A stretch of 39,176 nucleotides of DNA, from positions 1 through 39,176 of the forward strand of contig JAOPGA020000973.1 of the NCBI GenBank assembly GCA_026419775.2, read 5' to 3'. Under the pieces are notes generated by a model. The model worked only from the letters and a program-made list of their open reading frames with translations. It searched no databases and was not told the origin of the DNA. The translations under genes and the position numbers were made by a program. This document shows positions 19,752 through 30,121 of this stretch, in pieces (the stretch's first letter is position 1; each line of letters starts with the position of its first letter). This DNA is from Acrasis kona. Its lineage: Eukaryota; Heterolobosea; Eutetramitea; Acrasida; Acrasidae.

Positions 19752-22582
19752 CTACTCTGTTACGATGAACAACTTTTCAATGTTATTTTTTAAAGTGGTC
19801 ATGTCCAAAACTTGAGCATTTTCGAGTACAATAACGAGTCTAGGATTGTTGTGCTTGGCTCTCACAAATGCCAACAAATCTTCAAATGTCCCATTCAGAG
19901 TGTGCCAGTATACTCTCTCATTTTCATATTGTAGTTTGATTTGTGGTTGGTTTGCAGCCTGTCCGTCACTGCCACCACCATTGGCATTGCGGGTCGATAT
20001 TTGTACATGATCATTCAATACCAATACCCTTGGTCGGTGTTGTCGAGGTTCATGATTGTATCTCCTGAGTACGTCGCTGCCGACCGTTCTTCCAAGACCC
20101 ACGTAGGCATCAAACATTGACTTGGTAAAGAACTGATCAGCCGTTGAGGTATAGGGGAAGTTGGGATCATTACGAGCGTAGAGTTTAACAAGAAACTCCT
20201 CATCACAACTGAGCGTAGATTTTCCGTAAATAATCTTTCCTATACTACCATTAGGATACGTCACATGAATATCGATGAAATTCTTATTCGTTCTTACGAA
20301 AGTATTCTCTGGATCAGAATTTGGAGATAGATTATTATAGTCCAAGACATCTCTGATGGAAGTAATGATATTTCTGTCCTTTGCCATACTAAGACAGCTA
20401 TATAAGTCTTTCAAAGATACATCTCTATCCTCTCCAGCATCAAACGATAATATGTCTGTGCACTGCTCTTCAAGTAAAGTATACAGCCCAAGGTTATCGA
20501 AGTGACCTCCATCAGACAAAAACAGACATCTGCTGCCGACTGTCTGTGGTATACCAATAACCTCTGATATCGACAACCATATAGGTAGATCCTGCATTAA
20601 AAGCCCCCTAATGCAGTTTAAAGAGTGACCGATGGGAATAAATGTTGTTAGGATGAAGATGACTGGTGGGAGGACGACGCCAATAATGATCATGCTTTGA
20701 AGTCCCTCTGTCGCCCATTTACCTACCGATGCATCAATACCACCTCCTATATGGTAGTAGACAAACTTTGCTATAAAAAACACAGCTAAAAGAATATTGT
20801 AGATGCAAGAAAAGACAAATACAGTGCAGTAAACAGCGAAATGATATTTGGTGCGATAAAACCGGAAAAAAGAGCCAAGATTGACAGAAAGGATCGTGAG
20901 CGCCAATCTGAAGGGCCATGAGGATACTACCTTGTCAAAGCTACCCAAATTTACAGACACTGCCGCTCCAGACACTGCCATGGCATAACTAGCGCCAACA
21001 TATCGTGGATCTTGGTTTGGTTTTATGATACGAGATCCTGCATAGTCTTGGGAAAAAACAAATGGATAAAACTTTGGTGTTTCATATGGCTCACTACTAA
21101 AATTATTCAATGTCGCATTGCACAATAAAATGGGTTTCTTAGGGAGACCGCTCATTGCAATTTCCTTTCCTTTGTAAAAAAATGCAGATCTCAGCTGTGT
21201 GCGATACATGTTGTGTATGGATGAGCCCAAATATTCAAATAAAAAGAGCTCCAAAAAGACATAAACCCATGCAATGAATTCTAGTACGTACAAATTGGAC
21301 AAAAAGATACCATCCTCACCAAGGAACATGAACCAAACGCAAAATTGAGAGCATACAAGTATGAATATAACAGGTAGCAACAATGACACAACAAACAAGA
21401 TTGCTTTGATTGATACAAATTTCGTGAGGCTACCGATTGACGGATGTAGTATGATACAAGCTCCTACTACCGCTGCAGTTGCATAAGCCAGAGATAACAA
21501 AATAGTCGTGGATGCTGAAGCAGAAATGCTTGAAATGTACAAACGACTTTTGAATTTTAAATAAAAGTGTAGCGATGACGACTTACCCTAATCCATAAAT
21601 AAAAACTTTGAGCAGTTCGAGTGCTAATAAAAAAACGACCGCGATGCATACGATAGAAGCGGATATGGACACTGTTCTTCTGACGACATCTTTGAAAAAA
21701 GTAACAGCAGCATTAGGTTTCTGTTTATGATTGGTTACAATAGAACTGGATTGTTCTTGGTTTGGAGTTTCGTTAGAGGGACTTTCGAGTTCTATTTTGT
21801 TGTCATCCATCTTTTGGTATCCCCTCATGCCATAAACGCCTGTGATCTGGGAACCAAAATTGACGAATATTGCAATAAAGAAGGATATGACCGGTATGCT
21901 TAAAATAATAGGCAAGAGGATGACCCAGAATAGTTGCACAGTAAACCAGGAAGCAGTATATATTGCATTTGATATGTCGAATTCAAGCCTATATAGAAAC
22001 ATCCAGTCAAATAACCCAACAGCAAACCAATTAAAATCCATACTACCGACTGCATAATTGTAGTTGGTCATGTTGGTTGAAATGGTGTTGTTGCCAACCA
22101 GTACAAATCTGATTGAATCGGGTTCAGTGGGGATGAACTTGTTGTTGGATGTCCTGGAAGCTGATCTGTAACCAGAGTAGATCAAACTAGCGACTATAAT
22201 GGCGAGCGCCAACATGAAGAGAATGTTGTGAATCACACCAATAAGTACCGACGACGTCAAGTAAAGCGATGATAGGGTTCCGTTGGCTAGATAATCACAA
22301 TTTTTGCGCATCCTCTTGGAAAGTGCTTTGACGGCGTCACTAGAAGAAGCATAATTTTTTAGATGAGTCAAATAAGAAAAACCTATTATTGTTGAGAAGA
22401 GCACGTTAAAAATACGTACCAGTGTATCCACCACCGCTAACGGTACTCAAATAGTTAATATTGTCCAAAAAATCTTCACTTCCCTCCGATAAGGATTGGA
22501 GTACACCCGCCATGAACGAACCAGATCGAATACCTCCACCAGAGAAGCATATCCCGACCTTCTTCTCTGGCTCGTTGCTCAT
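19752..22582 (-). CDS. Patatin-like phospholipase with multiple membrane segments
   Basis: Exons 22582-22420, 22382-21587 and 21546-19752 (introns 37 and 40 bp) give 917 residues. The N-terminus holds the oxyanion motif SGGGIRSGSFMAGVLQ and the nucleophile S49 in STVSGGGYTG. The catalytic partner Asp is D665 in FLSDGGHFDNLGLY, more than 600 residues later. Between them are many hydrophobic spans (near 90-125, 170-230, 290-350, 370-430 and 530-630 by eye), so the hydrolase core seems split by a membrane region. Patatins hydrolyse acyl esters of phospholipids. A similar layout with LSDGGHFENLGLYE-like motifs is known to me from bacterial proteins, so bacterial origin is possible. Exon 1 is short and easily missed but carries the catalytic Ser. 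Confidence 0.85.
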
Positions 22583-22702
22583 TTTGTAAAAATAAATAAC
22601 CGGTTAACTTGAGCGCGTCTTTTCAAATGAACGGGTTTGTGTTACTAATTTTGTACAATCAAAAACACCTGATGTCTTTGTTCAAAAATAACATTAATTT
22701 TA

Positions 22703-25700
22703 TTAATCAAATTCATCCTCCACTTCCTTCTTCTTCTTTGATGGCGCTCCTGTATCTTCAAACTCATCAAAGCTAAATGCACTTTGATTCTTTCCAGTAA
22801 ATAGGGATGAGCTCCGATTACCACCAGCAAACACGTTGGTCGGTCGAATACTACTTAAAGCGTCCCCACCCGTTATCATCAAACTAGTGGCCTTCTTTCT
22901 ACCTGGTCCAGGATTCAACCTGAACGGAATTGCTTCCGATTTGACAGGCTTTGGCTTTTCTTCCTCCTCTTCAGACTCGCTATCAGATAATTTATTTACA
23001 TTTTTGTTCAACACACTAGGCATGGATGATTTTTTTATTATGGGAGATTTAACTACAGAGGCAACTGGTTTAGCGTTGCCTTTCGCCTGAACACAAACCT
23101 TCAATAATGATTTTATCTTGGGTACCAAACGAGCTCGTTCAATTTCACTTTTTGGATACAAGGTCTCGCTAAACACATTATACACTGCCTCTCTCTTGCG
23201 CGAATCCAATTGTATGATGTTGTGAATGTGACCGATCAGAGCATCCCATAACAAGAGATTAGAATTGACGAAATACTCCTCCCTAATATCATCAGAGTTC
23301 ATGTCACGTTCGTTCGCCACCATCAAGCAATCATCGACCAATGTCTTTGATATGATGGGTTGAGGGAAGTATTTCAATATATCAAGCACGGCAACACTCT
23401 GCACCTGTACAGAATAAGAACAATCAGAAGAATCAGAAAGGCTCTGAACGACACCCAATCGCTCGTCGCCACTCACGCGATGATGACCGACATAAACCAA
23501 ATCATTACCAGCACTAGAATAATCACCGCCCTGTAATTTATAAGCGATGCTGGTCCTTTGTGTCTCTGTCACGCGTTTATTCAAATCGTCTTCAATGTTC
23601 TTTACGATATTCTTGAAACAATAAACAAGAGAAGCAGGTGCCTTCTTGACCAACGCTGATCTGACCTTTTCGTTGTCCTTTCGATCTTGATTCTTGTGCA
23701 CGATGAATTCATTGTCGCTGTGAGCATCAGATGATTGTGCCACCAACGAATCATCCACGTCTTGTTTCTTTTGAGCAGCGGATGATTTGATTTTACCAAA
23801 TACATTACTGATGCTGTTGAAGATTGATTTCTTCCTCTTGTCTTGCTTTTCTGTCTTTTCTTCTTCTTGTTGTTGTTGTGCTGGTTCTGTTGGTGTTGGT
23901 TGTTGTTGTTTGGTGGTGGTGGTGGTGGTGGTGGTGGGTTCAATATCAACTTTTGATGATGCTTGTATGGTTTGTTTTGTGGGTGGTTGTTCAGGTGATG
24001 ATGATGATGATGATTGATCATCTTGAATCACTGGTGTGGTGGGTGTATTCTTTGTGACTGTGATGGATGGTTTTTCATTTTGTTTATTTGATTTGATAAA
24101 ACTATTGGTGAAGCTCTTCATGAACATGTTCTTTGTGTCATTATCATCTTGTTCGCTCTGATCAAGACTATCATCATCATCATCATCATCATCATGATTT
24201 GGATTAGGTGATACCAACATGTGAGCAGAAGAGTATCGATCATTGGATTGATTCATATCATCAGTATGAGATGACACCACCATTGGTGTTTCGCCAGTAA
24301 TGACACCACCACTAGTTGGTACATTCAATTGATTCTCTACTCTTCTTGATATTTGTATTGGTTGTGGTTTTGTTCCACCAATGTCCATCGGAGTATTGTT
24401 ATTATTGTTGTTGGTGATGGGTTGATTCATTTCTTGTTGATGATGAGTCGATTGAATGGATGGTGTTGGTTGTACATTGGATTCGACTTTTGTGATGATG
24501 ATGGGTTGTACTGGTGCATGATTGGTTTGTTTGGGTGATGATGATTGATCACTTTGTGCATGATCATGATGAATCACTACTTGTTGTTTGGGTGGTGATG
24601 ATGATGTTGTTGTATGATTTGATTGTTGTTGTTTGGGTGGCGATGGTGATGATGATTGATCGCTTTGTGTATGATCATGATGAATCACTACTTGTTGTTT
24701 GGGTGGTGATGATGATGTTGTTGTTGTATGATTTGGTTGTTGTTGTTGAATGATGGGTTGAATAGATGGTGATCCTTGTCTCTGAATAGTAATTTCCTTT
24801 TCATTATATTTATCAGAATAATTCTTATAAAGAGCTTGAATGGCAACATTGGCGATATGATTTGGTTTATGTGCATGATTTTGATTTGATGGTGGTGGTG
24901 CTGTGATGGTATTTTGTACTGGTCTTGTATCCAATTCTTCTTCTTCTTGCTGCTGCTGAACATGGGCAGTATTCGTCAAATCTCTTCTCTTCATGTTATT
25001 ACTCTTCCACTTTTTCAATTCACTGAATGCGCTCTCACGAACTCTATTGGGTTCTTCGCTGCTATATCCATCATAATAATTATTCTCTGGAAATGTAGAT
25101 TTGAAGGATGGCATTGATTTCGTGATGGGATCAGCATCAGAGTAGATTTTGTTGACCTGTTGCTGAACGATTGCCTTCTGTCCTTCTGCTATCTGCGATG
25201 CCCTGTTGCCGTGTGTGGTCTTGAATCGATCCCTTGCTGATTCGGATGCATTGATGATTGATTCTTGTGCCATTAATTCTATCATGATTGAGCGAATGTG
25301 TTTGGAATGATCGTTACCCTTCTTTTTGAGAATTTCACGTTCCAGGCGAATGTCTAATTCTTGTTTCTTTTCTTCTTCTTGCAGTAACCATAATTCTCGT
25401 TTCTTTTTGAATTAATAATTGTTGATGACGAACGATTACCTTTTCTTGTAACAAATTGTTTTTGTTCCACTTCCCTCTCGAATTCTTTTGATTTGAATGA
25501 TTTGGATAACTTTGCTACTTCGATGGCACGTTCCGTTTCTAATAATTGTGCCTCTCTTCTTCTTCTTTCTTGATCGGTCACATCATGTACTCTGTTTTTG
25601 TATGCAGAGATGAATTCTTTCTGATTGTATTAATGATTGAGCGAGAGCGGGAGTGTACCTTGGCCAATTCCAACTTGACTTCTGATTTGATGACATTTCC

Positions 25701-25925
25701 TTCGTGTATATTGTCCACTGCTTTTAATGTTTTTTGGCATTCTTCGAGCAGTATTCGATTTCGTTCTCTAGCCTCATCGAACCGACGACAAGCGATTTGA
25801 TATTCCTTGTTTGAATGTTCTCTTCGAAACACTGACAGTATGCCTCCCTCATTGTTGTACCGCATTTCCATTCGTCTTTCGACAGCTTGTCGATGTCTTG
25901 TACTATTCAAGAATGAATTGAACAT
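22703..25925 (-). CDS. BAR-like helical protein with low-complexity middle and possible RhoGAP-like C-terminal domain
   Basis: Exons 25925-25659, 25620-25440 and 25377-22703 (introns 38 and 62 bp) give 1040 residues. A 50-bp alternative for intron 2, with a donor at GTTACA, also stays in frame. Residues 1-180 are long charged helices (RRFDEARERNRILLEECQKT...) that could be a BAR/F-BAR-type domain. About 240-620 is low-complexity, rich in Gln, Pro, Ser, His and Asp, with runs such as DDDDDDD and TTTTTTTT. About 660-850 is folded: the segments VAVLDILKYFPQPIIS and NSNLLLWDALIGHIHNI resemble RhoGAP helices, but no arginine finger is clear. BAR plus RhoGAP would suggest membrane-linked Rho control; this is weakly supported. 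The tail is acidic and Lys-rich. Confidence 0.55.
24530..24760 (-). repeat. 111-bp in-frame tandem duplication in low-complexity coding region
   Basis: Two copies starting near 24546 and 24657 (111-bp offset, 37 codons) each encode SSSPPKQQVVIHHDH followed by T/AQSDQSSS. The copies differ at few bases, so the duplication is fairly recent. Trinucleotide runs (CAC/GTG at 23914-23940, ATC/GAT at 24161-24196) lie beside it in the same exon. Confidence 0.85.
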
Positions 25926-26166
25926 TGAAATTTAAAAGTATTACAGCTTTAGTCTTTTTTGTTCTAACTCCCTCCATGGTTCACTATAAATCTCTTTGTG
26001 CAATTCTAGTGCGTTCATGAACTCTCCGCGGTTCTATTTCCCTCCATTTAATGTCTCTAGTTGGTCAACAAGAAAGAAAAGAAGAGTTTGATGTCGATTA
26101 TGTCATATAAAGGATTTTAGGGTTTGGATGAGGAGAAGACTACACAAACATTAAGAATCATGAACT

Positions 26167-26676
26167 TTATGTGTTTAGATTGATGATTTGATATTCGTGC
26201 CCCGTGTGTTCGAAAAATCTCTTCATATCCCCAACCAGGATGACTGTGCTTGCGTCATTTGATAGTGGATGTGCTATTAATTTGTCATAACCCAATATTG
26301 CCTCATCCAATAGAAGCGTTACTTTCTTCTCTTTATCATTAATAATGGCCAAAGGCGTAACGGAGCCTTTTGTGACCCCGAGTACTGTCTGCAGTGTATT
26401 CTCGTCGGCAAAACGTAGGTTCGACCCGACACCAATTTTGGCACCTAAAGATTTTAGGTCGACAGTGCTGTCGCAATGCGCTGTCAAAAGTATAAGCTCT
26501 GGCTTCTTCTTGCTTTTAAGAAAAAGATTCTTCACCATGCAGACATTTGGTTCACTTTTTAATAAATCTTGAATAAATGTACGCTGTTCCTCAACTGTGA
26601 ATGCTTTCTCATGTGTAACTGTAACATGATGTATGTTGAGTGAGTCTAAGCATTCAAGAATCTTGTCCTTGTTCAT
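26167..26676 (-). CDS. ProXp/PRORSD1-type tRNA editing deacylase (YbaK fold)
   Basis: The chosen start, MNKDKILECLDSLN at 26676, gives 169 residues, the usual length of stand-alone PrdX/PRORSD1 proteins. The frame stays open to 26865 but that part has no family similarity and overlaps the upstream gene. Family features are FTVEEQRTFIQDLL, KNLFLKSKKKPELIL (catalytic-Lys region), the IGVGSNLRFADENTLQTVLG block and GSVTPLAIIND, with a C-terminal HPLSNDASTVIL. Members hydrolyse mischarged Ala-tRNA(Pro) or related aminoacyl-tRNAs in trans. Cytosolic by default; no targeting signal is seen. Confidence 0.88.
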   Translation of the reverse strand: MNKDKILECLDSLNIHHVTVTHEKAFTVEEQRTFIQDLLKSEPNVCMVKNLFLKSKKKPELILLTAHCDSTVDLKSLGAKIGVGSNLRFADENTLQTVLGVTKGSVTPLAIINDKEKKVTLLLDEAILGYDKLIAHPLSNDASTVILVGDMKRFFEHTGHEYQIINLNT

Positions 26677-26855
26677 CAATATTGTTACAAAATCTAATTC
26701 ATTACAAAGATGCGTATTAAATTTTTGTACACAAATTGGATGATGCAACAAGAAAAATCTATAGTACAAACTTTGATGTTTATTGCTGGTAAATTGGCTT
26801 ATAAACAGCCTCTGCGATAGAGTTTTGTCGCGCTTTAGTGGAGCACTCTTTATTG

Positions 26856-28137
26856 TCATTCGCACTCATTAGATGCAAATTTATTATTTTCGGCAATTCT
26901 GACCGACGCTTGTCCGTCCCCAAATAAATTAGAGCTTAGTTCTGCTTTGTTCATGCTTATGGCTTCTGTGCATGCATCTATTATTTCCTGACGATTGGTA
27001 CCAATCTGCTTTATGGAACCTTGAAAAGTACCTTCTGGTCTCTCCGTAGTGGCTCTCATCAGTATCACAGGTTTACCTATGCTCGAGGCTTCCTCTTGAA
27101 TCCCACCTGAGTCGGTCATGATTACATGGGATTCTAAGATAACATGCGGGAACACATCATAAGGAATCGGATTTACAATCTTTACATTTTTAATACCGAA
27201 CAGTTTTTTCGTGACAACGTTTTTAACATTAGGATTGAGATGCACAGGAAGGATGACCATAGCATTATCTACATACTTTTTAGAAATGTCTATAATAGCA
27301 TCACACATGTCTCCAAAAAAGTCAATGTTCTCACGACGATGCATTGTCACCAGTATAATTTTCGCATTCTTTATTGACTTTTTAAAGTTGACAATCATTT
27401 TGAGGCAAGCATCTTCTTTTGGGCGTCTTTTGATGAGGCTTTGGAACGCATCTATACCCGTGTTACCTGTGACATGAACATCACTTTCACATGCACCCTC
27501 TCTTAAAAGTGCTTCTTTCGCGAAGGTTGTGGGGGCGAACATTTAATTTTGAGAATGAATCTACAACTTTGCGATTAATCTCTTCAGGATGTGGGTTCTT
27601 TAGATTATACGTGCGAAGGCCTGCCTCAACGTGTGCCAAATCAATACCTTGGTAACCGGCTGCTATGGCAGCAGCTAATGTGGTGGTTGTATCTCCCTGA
27701 ACAACAACCATATCAACCGGATTCATAATTCGTAGTTGGGTGCTTATTGCATCAAAGGCTAAAATGAAGAGGTTGGATGGATCTTGATTGTCTATCATAA
27801 GGTCTAGAGAAACATCTATATTTTGACTAAAAGCTTCTAGACTCTGCCTTAACATCTCGTAATGCTGCCCTGTGCTTACAACAACAAGCTCAATGTGATG
27901 TGTGTATTTTGATCTGAATTCAGAAATAAGTGGGGCAAGTTTGATCGCTTCTGGCCTCGTACCAAGAACCACAACCACTCTTTTCATGCCTCGTTTAACT
28001 CCTCCATATTGTTTCGAATTTGTCCACCAACTTCCTCGTGGTAATATAAATAAATTCAAGAAAATAATAAGAACAATACATATAACTGCTAAAAGTATCA
28101 CATGTGATTTCCTATTCCTCTTCGCTGTCCTCCTCAT
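26856..28137 (-). CDS. UDP-N-acetylglucosamine 2-epimerase (non-hydrolysing, WecB-like), membrane-anchored; one frame break
   Basis: The enzyme interconverts UDP-GlcNAc and UDP-ManNAc. An ATG at 28137 begins a basic N-tail and a hydrophobic span (residues ~12-33, VILLAVICIVLIIFLNLFIL), like a type II Golgi anchor. The fold starts at KRVVVVLGTRPEAIKLAPL, with STGQHYEML, VVQGDTTTTLA and HVEAGLRT, all typical of WecB. Near 27543 the frame shifts by one base in an A-run: the chain leaves at NRKVVDSFSKL and resumes in another frame at FAPTTFAKEALLREG, exactly where the family continues, then TGNTGIDAF, VTMHRRENID, VMTDSGGIQEEASSIGKP and RATTERPEG. No GT-AG intron fits without losing conserved residues. 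A sequencing error in the A-run, a recent mutation or recoding could explain it. If continuous, about 426 residues. Confidence 0.85.
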
Positions 28138-28359
28138 ATTCTAATTTTACATTTCGGACACCTGTCATCTCTTTACAATTCTAACAACAACACAATGAAT
28201 TTTGAAAAAATGCGAATTTACTTTTTCTTGACATACATTTGTATGAGTTTTTTCAGTGAAAGTGGCAAGTTCCATTCTGTTGCTCGTTGACTCCAGTACA
28301 AAAATATTTTTGTTTTGCGAAAGGATCTTTAATAATTTTTATGAAACACGCCTAGATCC

Positions 28360-29061
28360 CTACGGTGGAGATATCTCACAACTATATATTGAGGAGCTGC
28401 GAATTTCATCTACAGTCACTACTTCTACATTTTTTATGGCATCTCTCAAAGCTAAACTAAATGCCAATGATAAAACTAAGAACACAACAAACGATGTTAT
28501 TACTATAATTGTGTAGAGTGCCAGAGAAAATTTTAAAAGAGGAACCATTATTGTTGGCACTAATGCTGATATTGTTTGGAGTGGCATTGTTGTGGAGATA
28601 ATCATCAGAAACAAAAAGGTAACAACTTTTTTTTTGAATCCGTTCTTAAGACGAATGGCATATACTCCTAAAGGCGCCGAAAATAATGACGCTACACCAC
28701 ATATACTTGATAATATCGAAAAATAATACAAAATGTTCTTCTCATTATCAATTTTCCAAACTTTGTGATCAATTATTGATACTTTTCCTCTGTAGTACTC
28801 TTTGTGATAATTTTCGTATATTATTCTAAAAAATATCCCTACAATTATACATTCATACAAAACGAATGACACAAGGCAAATAATGTAAGGTGTTTTGGAT
28901 CTAGTCCTGACTCTTTTGCAGTTTGTGTCAATAGTCAAACCATGAATGTTAAGCTTGACAGGAGTACTCATTAACATTAATTCTATTTTTGTTGTGTCAA
29001 CCAACCTTGTTTGCTTCTCTTCGGGAGATGAAACCCTTTTTAAAACCACAAATAGGGCCAT
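28360..29061 (-). CDS. Four-TM membrane protein of unknown function
   Basis: 233 residues from the ATG at 29061; a later ATG (MSTPVKLN, residue 31) is an alternative start. Four hydrophobic spans are plain: about 58-80, 110-135, 143-165 and 172-203, with short loops and a polar C-terminal tail. A possible 5'-leader intron (donor GTAAGTTT near 29174, acceptor TTGCAG near 29098) lies upstream. The layout (short N-tail, a longer loop between TM1 and TM2) recalls tetraspan-like proteins, but I recognise no family motif. Divergent from the methyltransferase gene. Confidence 0.6.
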   Translation of the reverse strand: MALFVVLKRVSSPEEKQTRLVDTTKIELMLMSTPVKLNIHGLTIDTNCKRVRTRSKTPYIICLVSFVLYECIIVGIFFRIIYENYHKEYYRGKVSIIDHKVWKIDNEKNILYYFSILSSICGVASLFSAPLGVYAIRLKNGFKKKVVTFLFLMIISTTMPLQTISALVPTIMVPLLKFSLALYTIIVITSFVVFLVLSLAFSLALRDAIKNVEVVTVDEIRSSSIYSCEISPP

Positions 29062-29327
29062 AGGAAATTACAAAAAGATCATTGGATTCGCCCTCTACTG
29101 CAATCACAATCAAATTCAATACATCGCATACATTCTGTATTTTACATGAGTCAGCCTTAATTGTGTATAAACTTACGTCTCGGATGAATACAACACAGGC
29201 AGCAGCTAACGTAAAATGAGGAGGGCAGTTTTTAAACAAACAGATATAAAAAGTATTCTAAAAAAAGTATTTTGTTGGTAATTTATTGTAATAGGATCTT
29301 CGAAAAGCCGTCTGGACTACAAGTGTG

Positions 29328-29930
29328 ATGATCGAGCAAACTCTGCAGCTTGCGGCGCAGTTAATGTTTTTCTGCTTTGGGTCTGTATTATTCTTTCGTA
29401 TAAAGAATACTGGAATGACAAGCAAAGACACATATTTCACTAGAAGAGAGGGGTACACTGTGGCTTTGCCAATAAGACTTGGGATTATTTTGGGCTTTGC
29501 AGCAATGCTCTTCAATTTATTTAATAAAGAAATGTATAAAAAAGTTGGTGACTTCTACATCCCCTTGTGGCTAAGGATTACATCGATGATAATTGGTTAT
29601 TTCGCCGTGTACTGTACCCACGTCACGTTGACAGAATTAGGTCACAATTATTCAATGTCATTGCACATCAAGCAGAATCAAGAATTGATAACGTCAGGGC
29701 CATATTCAATTGTGAGGCATCCAATGTACACATGCATGTTAACGGTATTTTTGTGTACCACCATAACAAGTGCTAATTTCCTAACGGGTTTTGGCGGGCT
29801 CTTGTCTGTATTTTCCGTCATGTTGCTACGTACCAAGAATGAGGAGCAGATGATGGAATCGCATTTTGGGGACCAGTATAAAACTTATTGTGAACATGTG
29901 AAGTGGAGATACTTACCTTATATTTATTAA
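29328..29930 (+). CDS. Isoprenylcysteine carboxyl methyltransferase-like membrane enzyme (ICMT/PEMT fold)
   Basis: 200 residues from the ATG at 29328 (an in-frame GTG precedes it). Several hydrophobic spans lead into the family's cofactor region: TELGHNYSMSL, GPYSIVRHPMYTCML (the RHPxY motif binding S-adenosylmethionine) and RTKNEEQMMESHFGDQY with YCEHVKWRYLPYIY at the end, which is the EExxLxxxFG-x-Y pattern of this group. Members methylate prenylated C-terminal cysteines or phospholipids. The gene is short for a full ICMT, so a bacterial-type isoprenylcysteine methyltransferase-family protein with unknown substrate is the safer call. A CAAX GTPase is encoded 7 kb away, but no link is implied. 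Confidence 0.8.
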   Translation: MIEQTLQLAAQLMFFCFGSVLFFRIKNTGMTSKDTYFTRREGYTVALPIRLGIILGFAAMLFNLFNKEMYKKVGDFYIPLWLRITSMIIGYFAVYCTHVTLTELGHNYSMSLHIKQNQELITSGPYSIVRHPMYTCMLTVFLCTTITSANFLTGFGGLLSVFSVMLLRTKNEEQMMESHFGDQYKTYCEHVKWRYLPYIY

Positions 29931-30121
29931 AGGATGTTTCATTGATGGCTTTCTTCTTTGATATTGTACATCTCCTACAACAATCTAGAAAATCCACGTT
30001 TCAAGAGTTCAATTTTGTGAGAAATAAACCGAAGGCGCTCTCTTTACCGGATTGTAAAGTAAACGTGCAGTCCTTTATTAAGCAAAAATCGATTATTTTA
30101 ATAGCTTAACAGCTACAGTAC

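Noticed and set aside
23880-24760. Plus-strand open frames across the low-complexity region
   Set aside because: They are complements of Gln/His/Asp codon runs in the minus-strand gene.
26677-26865. 63-residue N-terminal extension of the ProXp protein
   Set aside because: No family match, no ATG at its start, and it overlaps the end of the epimerase gene; the shorter form has the normal length.
26856-28137. Two separate epimerase-half genes
   Set aside because: The two parts join with no missing or repeated family residues at the frame change, so one gene with one break is simpler.
28997-29239. Minus-strand 80-codon frame upstream of the four-TM protein
   Set aside because: Lacks an ATG; more likely an untranslated leader with a possible intron.
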